Positions 34,561 through 46,781 of a stretch of 64,000 nt of DNA are shown piece by piece; the first letter of the stretch is position 1, and the number at the start of each line of letters is the position of its first letter. The notes under the pieces were generated by a model that saw only the letters and a program-made list of their open reading frames with translations, did no database searches and was not told where the DNA came from. Source of the DNA: Schistosoma haematobium (Eukaryota; Platyhelminthes; Trematoda; Strigeidida; Schistosomatidae); the NCBI RefSeq assembly GCF_000699445.3, contig NC_067196.1, positions 3,286,001 through 3,350,000 of the forward strand. Reading direction: 5' to 3'. The position numbers were made by a program, and so were the translations under genes.

Positions 34561-35210
34561 TAAAACAATCAATAATCCTATTAAATCATTATTGCAGTAA
34601 ATGAACTATTCTCATAGTGTATCATAATAACAGTAGTAAATGAAAACAATAAATGAGTTAATGTAAGTTAGCTATAATTAACATAGAGACTGAAACAAAT
34701 CTACATTGGCCCAAAGAACTAAACCATATTAATATAACAACACCAAAATCTTGTAATAGAGACGAGAACAAGACTAAATATTTACGATATGGTTTAATAA
34801 AAAAAGGTGGAACAAAAAGGTATACGAGAAAGAATACTAAAACTCATAACTTAGATTAAGTGAAAAAGTGAATAAACCTACACCACTACTATCTATTTCT
34901 TAGTCAAGTCAACCAACGTATTTAGTCACTAGTCATAATTACTGTGAGAATCATAACCAGATAGATAGTATCTAACAACATAAACTTAATACAGCAGTCG
35001 ATTACCTAATGAACTGATGACAAATCTTAGTTTAACCACTCCTAACTTTCTAGTTCAAATAAATTTACATTAGTCAATGATGTTTGTAAAATCACAATAC
35101 AACCATTTATTACCCAGCATTTGGCATGAAACACCTATTTTTATTTTAAACATACAGAGTAGTATTTATATAAGTGAAACATTCATATAACTTCAAAGAG
35201 CCATGTTTAA
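34561..35210. other. Unassigned AT-rich sequence
   Basis: No gene recognised. Confidence 0.5.
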
Positions 35211-35223
35211 TTACATAAGAAAA

Positions 35224-35743
35224 TTTATTTATTCAAACACATAAACATCGGTACAAGGAGGCACCAAATAGATATGCGCCACATAAACCATTCGATTTAC
35301 GTAAGGATTGGGATACTTCCCGGGTGCCCAAACCAAAACAGGTGGTTTTCTTAGGGGACCACACCTCAAGTGTTCGACCTAAAGGTTTAATCCACAAAGC
35401 AGTGGAGCAATGTTAGGAAATGCAGTTCCATGGTAGCCGGTGACCAACAATTGGTTCACACTCCATTTGTTCCCTCACAATTCTGGAGCCCATGTGCACT
35501 ATTGGTTTAAAATCAGGGTTTTCCAACTCCCCTACCCTAGATGGATCCTCTATGTCCACTCACCCGGTTAAAACGCCGGGTATTCGCTTTTCGTCCTCTC
35601 AATTTCGTAAACAACAGTAATGCCGCGAGAAGGCATTGGATAAGACTTCCCTGACAGTGGTTGTATACACGTAACCATGTGTTGGCATTTCGAGAGGGAG
35701 AGTTGACTCTCACCACTCTCGGCCATACCAGGACCTTTGGAGG
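35224..35743 (-). mobile_element. 520-bp non-autonomous LINE derivative with 13-bp duplication
   Basis: The element is flanked by TTACATAAGAAAA (35211-35223) and TTACATAACAAAA (35744-35756). Same structure as 22519-23031: GC-rich 5' region joined directly to the AAATAAAT-tailed 3' end, minus orientation. Confidence 0.85.
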
Positions 35744-35756
35744 TTACATAACAAAA

Positions 35757-36353
35757 AATAATAGTAAAATTTAACTCTACAGTTCCTATCACATACCATT
35801 TAATATTCAATATACATTAATTATTACTTAACATGTTACCAGTAATTAGGAAATGAACACTAAACACGTTTCATTTGTCAGACACTATATATATATATCA
35901 TTCCAACTTAACAACACCAGATTCCCGACTACTTTATGAAAGTAATCACAATAAAATCTATGAGTAGAGTTATAGAAAACAACATAGAAACTATTTAAAC
36001 TCATTGACAAAACACACACAAAAAAACAAAAGCAAATATAAACTGATGATAATAACAATAACAATGATTCTAGTCACTTTGTTTAAGGTCAGATAGAATA
36101 ATGAATAAATATACTTCAATAATTAATATACTTGTATGCAGTGTATATACATGACACTAGAAAATTATCTATTCAGTCAGTTATTGTTAATTGTTAACTT
36201 TACTCTTATTATATCGATAGAAAACTGTAACTTTGTGCTATTAAACTAATGACCTGTACACTTTTACTGTTACAGATGTTGTATTTAAACTATAAAAGAA
36301 ATTAATTATTACTATTCAATAAGAGCAATTTGTCTTGTTACCGATATAAAGGA
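35757..36353. other. Unassigned AT-rich sequence
   Basis: No gene recognised. Confidence 0.5.
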
Positions 36354-36612
36354 ACTGATCAAAATTAGACAACTATTGAAAATATTAAAACAATGGATAT
36401 TTGTTACACTCCAGTATAGGACTTCTCGGTATGTGATACTGAAAGAAATGAGTTTTTTTTTTCTCCGCTGTGGATGTGAATGGGCACTCCTGAAGAATCC
36501 CGTACTAGAAAAATACAGTTATTTATTGTTTTCAGGTTTTTAATAGTTTTCAGACTTGGGTCGATTCATGTTCTTAGTAATAAATAAAAGTCTTCACAAA
36601 CCCCTGTACTAA
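36354..36612 (+). repeat. H-family composite, strongly degraded
   Basis: Minus tail remnant and plus remnant, ending CACAAACCCCTGTACTAAT. Recognisable mainly by position of the conserved pieces. Confidence 0.45.
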
Positions 36613-37455
36613 TTAGGTGGGTTGTGTTTCCTATGTATACTTGTACGGTTTAGACACTTGAATTTTCACTATCTTATCGCTGCTTGAAAAATTCTTCTGA
36701 CAAACATAAACAGGTATACATATAGATAGAAAGAAATTGCAGTACTCATTACAATAACTAAGAGAAATAAACCACATGATAAAAATCCAGAAAAATTAAC
36801 GACAATAACAGTAATAATCATATTAGAAGAACAAAGTTAAGGTAGAAAAAATGTTTAGATACTTAAAGTTCACAAGAAGTCAGAATAAATGTATATCTTA
36901 CTGCAAATGACTTTGAATCGTACACTTATATCCTCGAAATAACAATTAAAGTTATCCTTCGGATCCCAAATGAGATACTATGCCTCAAACAGCTTAAAAT
37001 ACAGTTACGAACTTCAGGTTATCACACAATGTATTTATGCAATCAATCTGCTTTGTTTATTGTGAACAGTAGTTAAATAGTATCGATAGCTAGAATGTAA
37101 TAAGTGGCAATCTCATATATGAATCTGCACATAGGTAATCAATTGCAAACTGATTTTCGATTGAAATTAAAAGCCGTCAATTAAACTAAATATGTTTAAA
37201 AGGTACCAATACAATAAGATTGAAGAAATCTGAATTCAGTGAATAAAATTCAAGTTATTACAATGACAAGGAAGAGTAAGGAGACCTTTCAAACACTTTA
37301 TCCCAACCATTGCAAACATAAATATTCTATTGTAAATGTGAAAAATCAGTGTTGCTGTATTGAGGAAAACCCGACCAGAAATATATCTCATGAAAAAAAG
37401 AAATCACCATCGATTATAATGAATTTCTGTTACACAAAACTATTCTGCGTGAACT
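36613..37455. other. Unassigned sequence
   Basis: An 84-codon plus-strand open stretch at 37239-37493 runs into the next repeat. It has no recognised features. Confidence 0.4.
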
Positions 37456-37464
37456 CTACTTATG

Positions 37465-37788
37465 AGGCCGGTGGACACCGTGAGTCCACCTAGGAGTGTT
37501 GGAAAACCCCGATTCCAAACCAATGGTGCACATGGGATGGCTCCAGTATCCTGAAGGAACAAATGGTGTATGAACCAATTGTTGGACACCGGCTACTATG
37601 GGACTGCCTTGTGGATCAGACCCTCAGGTCGAAGTTTCCAGGTGTGGCTCCTTAAGAAAACCACCTGGTTCGGTTTGGGCACCAGGGAAGTATTACAGCC
37701 CTCGCACATATCAAATAAGATTGTGTGGCGCATACCTATTTGGTGCCTCCTTGTACCAATATCTATGTGTTAAAATAAATAAATAAAA
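37465..37788 (+). mobile_element. 5'-truncated non-autonomous LINE derivative with 9-bp duplication
   Basis: The element is flanked by CTACTTATG at 37456-37464 and 37789-37797. Starts inside the GC-rich region and ends ACCAATATCTATGTGTTAAA with an AAATAAAT tail. Confidence 0.85.
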
Positions 37789-37797
37789 CTACTTATG

Positions 37798-40149
37798 GAC
37801 TTTTAACATATTTTTACCATTATTTGTGGTTATTGACAAATATCCATTTCATACAATCTAAGCATTACACCTGATATATGATTGGCTAACTGAAATTAAT
37901 TTTTATTCATACTGTGGTTATCATCAATAAACCTTCTAGTATTCAACTAAACTTTTTACTGTAGTTAGACGAGAAGGGGAGAAGAGGACAAAAGGCTCGT
38001 TCGCTGCATTAAAGTTGGAGTTGTGAAATATTAGCATAGCATATGAGCTCATCAGACTATAAATCTCAACCTTATTTTGACTTGGAGACGTGCCGTCAAT
38101 CCTAAAACAGAGGATATTTCGACGTATAACATAGACTAGAATATCAATAAGTTCGAAACAACCTTAGTAAATCCGTTTCAAGAATTGATAGTTCATGAAA
38201 ATGGTTTGAGCAGCGTTAAGTTATGATTTAGATTTCTCGAGTTAAAAATCAGTTACTAAAGATTTTATATGATGTCTGTCAGAACCTACTACTGTTATTT
38301 TTTGTGTCCTTTTTAGGCTAATTTCAGTTCATTAGAATTAGGATATCAATAAGTGAGGTTTGTGAGGTCATCACTGACTGAATTGCATTAACTCCTTATT
38401 GTTGTTTAGGGAATTGATACAAGATAGTTTCGAAATGTTTGTATACAGTAGGATCAAAGTGTGTGTAAAAGATTCCAATTGAAACTGAAATCAGTCAGAT
38501 TCTTCCATAAGCACTGTGCTGAGAAACCTGGCGTAGTAAAAGACCAAAATCTTGGATTAATTAGCCTTGCAGTAATTCTGAATTCTATTCTTGGAGTCGT
38601 TTTCGACGATAGACCGTTCTTTTAATTACTATTAGACTGAGACGCGTTGGTAGTTGAGGAATACGAGATTTGGTGAGGTTCGGCGACATGGCTCGAAATA
38701 GTTAGTAGTGACTCAAATGTATTCACTTTTTATTTTATCTGTAGACTTTGAACTTCAATGCACCATCATACGTGCCATTTCATTCGTTCTTTTTGAGCTG
38801 AATTCCCGATTTTTAATCTTCTTTAACATAATTGATAACACTATAATATTAACTTTTTTGTAATTTATCTTGCTAATTTTATGTCATTGCGCTAGCACGG
38901 TATGACATTTGAGATGAGGTACATTTGTCCTATCCCATACAATTATAATGACCAAGTGACCCACTGATCTAATGCATCTTTTCCAATCTGGTTAGTCGAG
39001 TAGGTGGATTGGATTCCTTTACTATAGATCATGTGGTTACATACCAGGTGAATAATAAATGACTGAAAAGCAGTCAAACTAATCCATATGGTTGTTTACC
39101 TTTCACTCTACTAGCTTGTTCCGAAAGTCTTTGTGCGCCCATCTTCTTTAAAAGTAATATCATCAACTATTGTAATATTTTACAGTGCTCAGGTTATGTT
39201 AGTGTATGAAATGAAACAGATAGAAATAAATAAATAAGCCTAGTTTTGCTCATTATAACCTTCAAACAACAGATTAATTTGTATTGGCTACAGACTTTCT
39301 ATGAACCAGTCCATTCTGAGCATTTACACGTCTGATATACACCATGTCCTCCGACGTAGAACATTTAATACCAGTTTCGTGCTAGCAGAATAATGTTATG
39401 TGATATTCTGGTCTAGTTTTTTACAAGTGACGCACCAGTTTTAAGAATTAAGAACGCATGAAATACTAATTTAGCCATTTTCATAAACAATATCTACCGA
39501 GGACCAATTGTCGTTAGATGGTTTACAGCACCATAACAGTAAATCTCAATCGCTAATATTTACATTAGACAAGGTTATATTTTGTACTAAGAATATTCTT
39601 AATTGATAAACGTTAATTGTATTTACGCTATAAATGGCCGTCAATATATCAGTGTTACTTTATTTACATATCCGAGGAAACAAGATCATACAATCTACTT
39701 AATTCGTGTTGCCAAATTAAATACAGGTTAAGAATACTTCAAGTCGAACCAAACCTTACATAACCTGATTTTTCTGAAGGCGTTCAACGTTTCACAATTA
39801 TTGAATGACAATTAACTTTCGAACCATGGAGATTACATTAGCTATTATAATTTTTCCAAAATTATTTTGTAATAAATTAAACCTTTCCTCAAGATGGCAC
39901 AACAATTGAATAATACTAATCCATTTACACAGGCATTTCGACTGAAACCTTACATAAAATGAATAGTATCTTTACAGGAAGAGAATAGTAACCTGTCGCG
40001 ATTTCTATCGCAATGATAACTTTGAAATCACCGAAGTCGTACGACTGATAGAAAAATTACCACTAATGTTGGTCAGTTGTCAAACAATAGCTAAACATCC
40101 TTTCATTCATCAATCATAGGCGATGAAGAAATTAGCATAATCATAAGTT
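37798..40149. other. Unassigned 2.3-kb region without recognised repeats
   Basis: The longest stretch free of the repeat families seen elsewhere. No exon with both convincing splice sites and an open frame was found on either strand. Unique intergenic or intronic DNA is likely. Confidence 0.4.
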
Positions 40150-40400
40150 TGGGCTGTCACACCTCATTAGTACAGAAACATAATGATCACGATAAATATC
40201 ATGGTAATATAAGTATCAATAACATTAGCGTTTTTATTAGTGGTAGTGGTAGTAGTAAAAATGATCAAGTGAAAGAAAAACTAACTAAACGGTACTATTT
40301 CTGTGTACAATCAAATGAATCCTTGGACCTCCTTTCATATACGTTAAGTTTTTGACTATATGTAATCCCACCCATATAAAATGTGTTAAAAATGGAATTG
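40150..40400 (-). mobile_element. 3' UTR piece of an RTE-type LINE (GACT-tailed family)
   Basis: Shares GTCACACCTCATTAGTACA with the other inverted 3' ends. The tail itself is lost. Confidence 0.5.
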
Positions 40401-41949
40401 AAAAGAAAAAAATGTTTATTCTTCACCCTTAATACTATAAGCATAGCTCCTGACTAGATTCACTCAGCGCTTGTATTTTATTTAACTAAAACAATATTCA
40501 GGTTTTCTCATCTGAACAAAAAGAAAACCGAAACCAACTTTACTTTGTACCACATAAGCCTTAAATGGATTAACATGGTTTATTTTAGAACATACTGATA
40601 ATCTCTTACGCTAGCTGGAAGCTGACTTGCCTTACACGGACTACATGAAGTTAAAACTCGTTTCAAAGTAATGTAGAAAGTGAGGTGCTGTTAAGAACCT
40701 ATCAAATTGACTGTACATTTCTATTGATCGTTGTGAGACCTTACTACTGCACTTTTCAAAACGAATAAACTAGGGTTATATGTATCTTGTTGGCAAGTAA
40801 TTACTAAATTCCGCTAAAATAAATAATCTAGTGTTGCCGAGCTTCGAGACATTTTGATTGCTTTCAAACCAAACAGACTACTACCGTCTATGATGACACT
40901 GCATACGAAGCGCGAAGTATTCAATGGATTTATCCAAACCTCCCGGCATTTATAGCTTTATAAGCTGATACTGTTACTACAAAGCTTAGATACATGAACC
41001 TTAACGTTTTAACGGGAAGAATCAATTTACAGTAGGGACTTTAACATAAACACAAACGAACCACACTTGAATCGATAATCCATAACTAAGGAACAGTGAA
41101 AAATTATCTGATGAATTGTTTGTCAAGATTGATTACTTTGAATTCACGAAAAAACAGACATCTTAATGGCAACTATATTTGTACCATAAACAAACACCTT
41201 GTGTCTTACCATTTGAACAACTGCAAACCAACAACCTTGAGTTGTGGCAGTGTTAGTGAAGAGAAACACTATGTCGAGAAAAACACAAGTAACTTAAGTA
41301 AATATTGGTGAAACTAAACTAGTGACATGTTTTGTGTACGTTTTGTTCGCTCATAAGATGCTTTGTCATTGAAGAACTCTTGAGCGCTATTTGAAAATCC
41401 CAATTGTTTATTACGCATCAAGACTAAATTTTTCAGCCTATTTTGATTCACTAAAAATGGCACCTGGAATATCATTGTTCATAAAGGACTACTTTGTCAC
41501 TAGTACTTTTTCAGTGCATTTGTTATTTCAATTCATTTTTGCACTGATTGAGACCTCTCACTTATATTTAGAAATGCAATCGACCGGTTTTTTGGCATAT
41601 GAGCATCCAGCACGTGGTTTGTTTGTCGCACTTTGTGATCCAACGTTTTAGCTTTCATCTTTTGTCGTCAAATTTCGTCTCTTTGTGTTTTCCTGTGTCT
41701 AAATTTTCTGAAAACCTGTTGTGGATATAAACTTAATAAACCTATTTTGTAAATAGTTTTTGATATCTTTCGCATTTATTTCGCCAATTCTCACAATCTG
41801 TACATTTATCATTATTCGATTGTACTTGTTTAAGTATGTGACCTTGAACACTTACATCCTTCCGTTTTTTTAATCTCACGTAGCATGACATTGTTAACTG
41901 CTCATAATTAGATACATTCTTATACATACGTCTCTCGTTTTATCATGTT
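40401..41949. other. Unassigned sequence before the gypsy element
   Basis: An 86-codon plus-strand open stretch (41391-41651) is followed by an AATAAA at about 41734. It has no recognised domain and could belong to another decayed element. Confidence 0.35.
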
Positions 41950-42256
41950 TGTGGATATGATAACGGAAGGATTAATTAGCTATCATCTATATTTATAGAC
42001 TTTTGTAACATTCACGTTACATTCTACGTTCGGATATACTATTGGGACATATCGTCTCATTGTAATTATTATTTACTTATAATTGTGGATTCTGGTACCA
42101 AATTCAACAGAACACGTACCAACCTGCTGGTTTAAGTAACGTCCCTAAACTTTTATTAGTGTTATTATCTTATGAGTTGTTTATTGATACATTAACTTTT
42201 GGACGTTATAACTTTATTGCTGTTTTTCGGTTATTATACTTTTTTGGTCCGCCACA
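41950..42256 (+). repeat. 5' LTR of the gypsy element
   Basis: 307 bp starting TGTGGATATGATAACGG and ending GGTCCGCCACA, so the ends are TGTGG and CCACA, a 5-bp inverted repeat. The right 159 bp are repeated at 46623-46781. The left border is set by the terminal motif only. Confidence 0.7.
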
Positions 42257-42262
42257 ATTATT

Positions 42263-42278
42263 TGGTGAGCCTCGTATT
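42263..42278 (+). other. Primer-binding site, tRNA-Trp type
   Basis: TGGTGAGCCTCGTA begins 6 nt after the LTR. It resembles the TGGTGACCCCGACGTG site complementary to tRNA-Trp that CsRn1-type elements are known to use. Confidence 0.5.
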
Positions 42279-42362
42279 TATTCTGACTGTTGTATTGTTT
42301 TATTTTACACGACACGCTGGTTCATTTTTCATGCAATGTGCTCCCCAACCAGACTTATTGAT

Positions 42363-43205
42363 ATGGACCCTCCTCCAGTAACCACTTCAAGTGCAGTGTC
42401 AAACCGTACTAAAAAGATTCTAAGCCCAGTTAGTACTATCTCTGAATTCAGACTCCCAACATAGGTAACTAATAATCCCGGAGTCTGGTTTGCACAAATA
42501 AAAGCTTTATTCATGGCCAGAGGCATACGCTTACAAGCAACAAAGTACGCGTATGTTGTCACTTCACTACCCATTGAGGTTACTGCTGAGGTTGGGGACT
42601 TAATTGACCACGTGCTTGAGTCGGAACCATACGATAAGATAAAAGCGGTGGTAATTCAACATGCTTCACTCTTAGAAGAAGAAAGACTTCAACAATTGTT
42701 AACGTCTTGCGACCTGGAAGACAAGAAACCCTCCCAATTTCTTCGACACATGAAACAAATTGCGGGCCCATACAATTCGGATGAAGCATTCCTAAAACAA
42801 ACCTGGTTTCAAGGATTACCACATAACGTTAGACAAATCCTTAGTATCTTGGGGAAATCAGTCACCCTAGATGATTTAGCCGACATTACGGACAAAATGA
42901 TGGAAGCTTATCATGATAGTCACTACGCGAATTCTGTGCGACCACCTGGAGCAGCGGATATCAGTTGCTTAGCTTCTTTCCAAAGGCAGTTAACACAACT
43001 AACGAGTCAACTAGCGTCACTGCAGACGACAATAGCAAACGTTCAAGCTAGACAACAAAGATCCTCTTCTAGACGGGGATCGTTATCTCGGCAGCGTTCA
43101 CATTTTCCTAAACAAACCTCCGAATCTTCTGGTATCATAACAAATACGTTACTAAAGCACGGCGTTGTACACGGCCGTGCACATTTCCTTCAACTGATAC
43201 GGTGA
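42363..43205 (+). pseudogene. gag of the gypsy element, one internal stop
   Basis: One frame of 281 codons starts MDPPPVTTSSAVSNRTKK and is interrupted only by a TAG at 42462-42464. After it comes the capsid-like part (WFAQIKALFMARGI, DKIKAVVIQHASLLEEERLQ, LGKSVTLDDLADITDKMMEAY) and a basic Gln/Arg/Ser-rich end. A frameshift then moves the zinc-knuckle-like CHCC stretch out of frame. The stop could in principle be a sequencing or assembly error, but the downstream damage says otherwise. Confidence 0.8.
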
Positions 43206-43269
43206 ATCAGTGAAACGGCCTGGCCAGACAGTGATGTCGGCGTCTGTTTCTGGCCACTATTCAAGCCGT

Positions 43270-45860
43270 CTTTTTCACATCAGGGATCAAATTTCTGGCT
43301 CAGACTTTTAAGTCGATACTAGCGCCGAAATCAGCGTCTTCCCACTACACCTCTCTCAACGACGGCACTCTGAATGTACTAAACTATCTCTCGTCGCGTC
43401 CAACAACACTGTCATTAGAACTTATGCAGAACAGCCATTAACCTTAGAATTCGGTCTCCGCAGAAGATTCACATGGATGTTTATCGTAGATGAAGTCAAA
43501 CAACCCATTCTCAGAGCCGACTTCCTCAGTGCTCACAACCTACTAGTAGATATGGACAACAAGAAATTAATTTACAGGAACACGACTTTACAGGTCATCG
43601 GTATAATGACCTCTGGCTACCAAATTCATGGAGTTTGAATGATAAAACCTGCTGATATCATCTTAACCGACGTTTTGTCGAAATTTGAGTGCATCACCAG
43701 GGTGGGTTATCGAAACGAATGAATCACCCACCATGTACAACATCACACTGCTACCACAGGCCCTACAATGTGCGCCAGGTCAAGAAGAATGCCACCACCT
43801 AAGCTAACAGTTGCTAAGTGAGAATTCGTGCACATTTTGCAGCTAGACATTATTTGGCAGCCCATTGGCTTTCCCACTAGACGTGGTCCTCTGTGGAGAC
43901 TACCACCGTTTAAACAACCTGACTATTCCGGATCGATACCCCATCCCTCACTTACACGACTCCTTTTTGACGCTACCTGGAAAACGGATATTTTCGAAGT
44001 TAAATCTAGTTCGAGCATATCATCAAATACCAATGGCACCTGAGGATAGTGAGAAAACAGCTATAATCACAGATTTTGACTTGTTTGAATTCTTGAGGAT
44101 TCCTTTTGGACTAAAATACGCTGCTCAAACCTTCCAGAGATTCATGGACTAAGTAACTAGAGGTTTGGATTTTGTATTTGTCCATGTCGACGATGTTTTA
44201 GTCGCTAGTTCTTCCACTGAAGAACATGATCAACACTTACACACACTTTTCGAACGTTTCATAAGTTATGGTGTGGTAATCAATCCTCTATATTCGGCAT
44301 CTCACTTCTGTAATTCCTGGGACATCAAATTGATTCTCAAGGAATCAAACCTCTTGAAGAAAAAGTCGAAGTTTTAGTCAATTTTCCTGAGCCCAAGTTG
44401 ATATAGGCATTTCACCGACGTTTTCTCCCTTGCTGCGCGGCCATTTTGCAACCTTTGAGAGATTTACTGAAGACTGATAAAACCGCAGCTCAGACCAAAA
44501 AATAGAATACCTTCACGTTAACCTCCGAGTTCAGAGAACCTTTCTCTAAGGCGAAATTGATGATATCCAATGCTGCTATGCCACAGCTCCTAAATACCGA
44601 CCTCAGAAAGCAACAGGAGCAGTATTAAAACAGCGTTCTTTTCCGAACGATTATCGCCAAATCAAGAACGTTATGGGCTCCTCCAACATTGTCACAGACG
44701 CTCTATCTAGAAAGGATATCAAGATGATGGTACACGAGCACAACATTAGCCTCGAAGTTTAGCAAAACTTCAAATGAAGACGCAGATTTGGCGGCCTGCA
44801 AAGGGAAGTATAACTTGAATCTTAAACTTGTACCCATTCCTTTCTCAGATGCATCTATCATTTACGACACTTCAAAGGGCAATAATCGCCCTTTTTTCCC
44901 ACAACCTTGTCGACGAAAAATATTTCAAAAGCTACATGGACTGTCGCATCCAGCCATCACAGCTACAACAAAGCTTATAACCGAAATTTTTGTTTGACCA
45001 AAAATCAAATCGGATGTTAAACATTGGACACGTGGCTGTTTACAGTGCCAATGCAGCAAGATCCAAAAACACACTATCAGCTCAATCGGGGAATTTTCTG
45101 TTACCGACAAACGTTTTTAAACATATTCATTTGGACTTAGTTGGACCCCTGCAATCGTCAAATTCCTTCACTCACATTCTCACTGCGGTGGACAGGTTTA
45201 CAAGATGGGCTACAGCATGCTCTCTCAAAGACACTTCTGCTGATACAGTAGCATCCGTTCTCCTTGACCGCTGGATATCGAACTATGGAGCACCTTCGAT
45301 AATCACCACAGATCATGGTCTCAAATTCCAATCCATTCTATTTCAGGAATTCACTAGACGTCTCCGGGTAAACCACATCGAAAAAACAGCTTATCACCCA
45401 GTAACTAAAGGCATGGTTGAAAAATTCCATCACCAACTGAAAAGCTCACTGAAGGCACAAGCTGACTCTTCAAAGTGGAGCGAGGCTTTACCGCTCGTAC
45501 GTTTTGGGATTCGTTCAATTATTAAGGGAGACATCGGATGCGCTGCCGCCGAGTTAGTTTACGGTACAACTATTACAATAATAGGTCAATTAGTAGACTC
45601 AAACACATCAGTTCCAACGGACCCAAGCCGTTTCGCTAGTCAGCTACTGCAAACCATGCAAATAATCAAAGCCATACCGCCGTGGGAACATAATAATTGA
45701 ACGGAACTTGACAAAAATCTAGAAACATGCAAATTCGTCTTCGTCCTAGTTGATGCTGTTAAAAAGCCACTGAAACAACCCTACGACGGACCATATCAAG
45801 TAATTAAAAGAACAAACAAACACTTCATATTCAACAAGAGTGGAAAGAAGAGTAGACGAT
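43270..45860 (+). pseudogene. pol of the gypsy element: protease, RT, RNase H, integrase
   Basis: The protease has its active-site triad changed to D-T-S-A (Asp codon at 43315) and keeps ILRADFLSAHNLLVDM downstream. RT pieces run at 43865-44377 ([36 protein letters not shown], stop, VFVHVDDVLVASSS). RNase H is largely lost (44400-44760). The integrase zinc finger is split by a frameshift near 44995 (HGLSHP, then CLQCQC). The core at 44990-45700 keeps HLDLVGP, TTDHGLKF and HPVTKGMVEKFHHQLK, so the D, D and E positions survive. The C-terminal piece LKQPYDGPYQVIKR is at about 45770. Confidence 0.85.
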
Positions 45861-46060
45861 CGCTACTAATAGAATAAAACCTGATTTCTACAACGCTGAA
45901 CTAGATAAAGAAGATAGCACGACCCTTGATCAACCCATCCGACCAATCACTACTAGAGCAGGGGGGATGATAAACTGAACACCAAACCTACTTGTTTAAC
46001 ACGGTCAGGCAGAACTGTAGAGAAACCCAAGCGCTATGTACATTTTGCTCATTGAAAAAT

Positions 46061-46514
46061 AAAATAAAAACAAACAAATTTCGATGTACTACACCAGTAA
46101 ATTCATCCGATTTTTTTCCTTTTCGTAGTGTACATAATTAATCACATTTTCCCACAATTACTCGTTTTGTCACAGTTTTTGTTTTAGAATAGAAAAAATT
46201 CATTTTTGTCACAATAATAAACGAGTAAACTCTATTTAATTATTTATTCATTGTACACAAAGAACTAAACACTTCAACTTTTTCTTGAGGGTTTATGAAC
46301 AGCTTTGCACATCATTATTATCATTGTTAGCAAATAGAGACATTGACTGTATTTTCATTTCATTGTGTGGTTGTTATGCTATGCTACATCAATGCTTATG
46401 TTTTACACCATAACAAACTGTACATTACTAACGTGCTTGTCATACCCCTCTCCACACTTTTTGTTGGTTATTACTGTAAATATTATTTTGCATACATGTA
46501 TATACTATATTAGG
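46061..46514. other. AT-rich sequence 3' of the gypsy element
   Basis: No LTR-like match to 41950-42256 was found here. Confidence 0.4.
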
Positions 46515-46781
46515 AGGTTAGGCATTGGACACGTGGCCGCTTACAGTGCCAACGCAGCAAGATCCAAGAATACACTATCAGCCCAATCGGAGAATTTTCT
46601 ATTCCCGACAAACTTTTTCGGCCAAATTCAACAGAACAAGTACCAACCTGCTGGTTTGAGTAACGTCCCTAAACTTTTATTAGTGTTATTATCTTATGGG
46701 TTGCTTATTGATACATTGACTTTTGGACGTTATAAATTTATTGCTGTTTATTCGGTTATTACACTTTTTCGGTCCACCACA
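46515..46781 (+). mobile_element. Integrase-LTR chimera of the same gypsy family
   Basis: 46515-46622 copies the integrase stretch at about 45017-45113 (GGACACGTGGC, AGTGCCAA, CGACAAAC). At 46623 it switches to LTR sequence (AAATTCAACAGAACAAG) matching the right part of the 5' LTR, ending GGTCCACCACA. This is a separate deleted copy rather than the 3' LTR of the element above. Confidence 0.75.

Larger units (their letters stand above)
41950..46060 (+). mobile_element. CsRn1/Boudicca-like Ty3/gypsy retrotransposon, inactive
   Basis: Order: 5' LTR (41950-42256), primer-binding site, gag (42363-43205), protease, RT, RNase H and integrase (to about 45860), with a C-terminal tail reading TRSGRTVEKPKRYVHFAH. 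The out-of-frame remnant WYHNKYVTKARRCTRPC after gag fits the C-x2-H-x9-C-x3-C motif of the CsRn1 lineage, with the first Cys lost. Pol is broken by many stops and small deletions. The 3' LTR is not in place. A partial LTR lies at 46623-46781. Confidence 0.85.
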
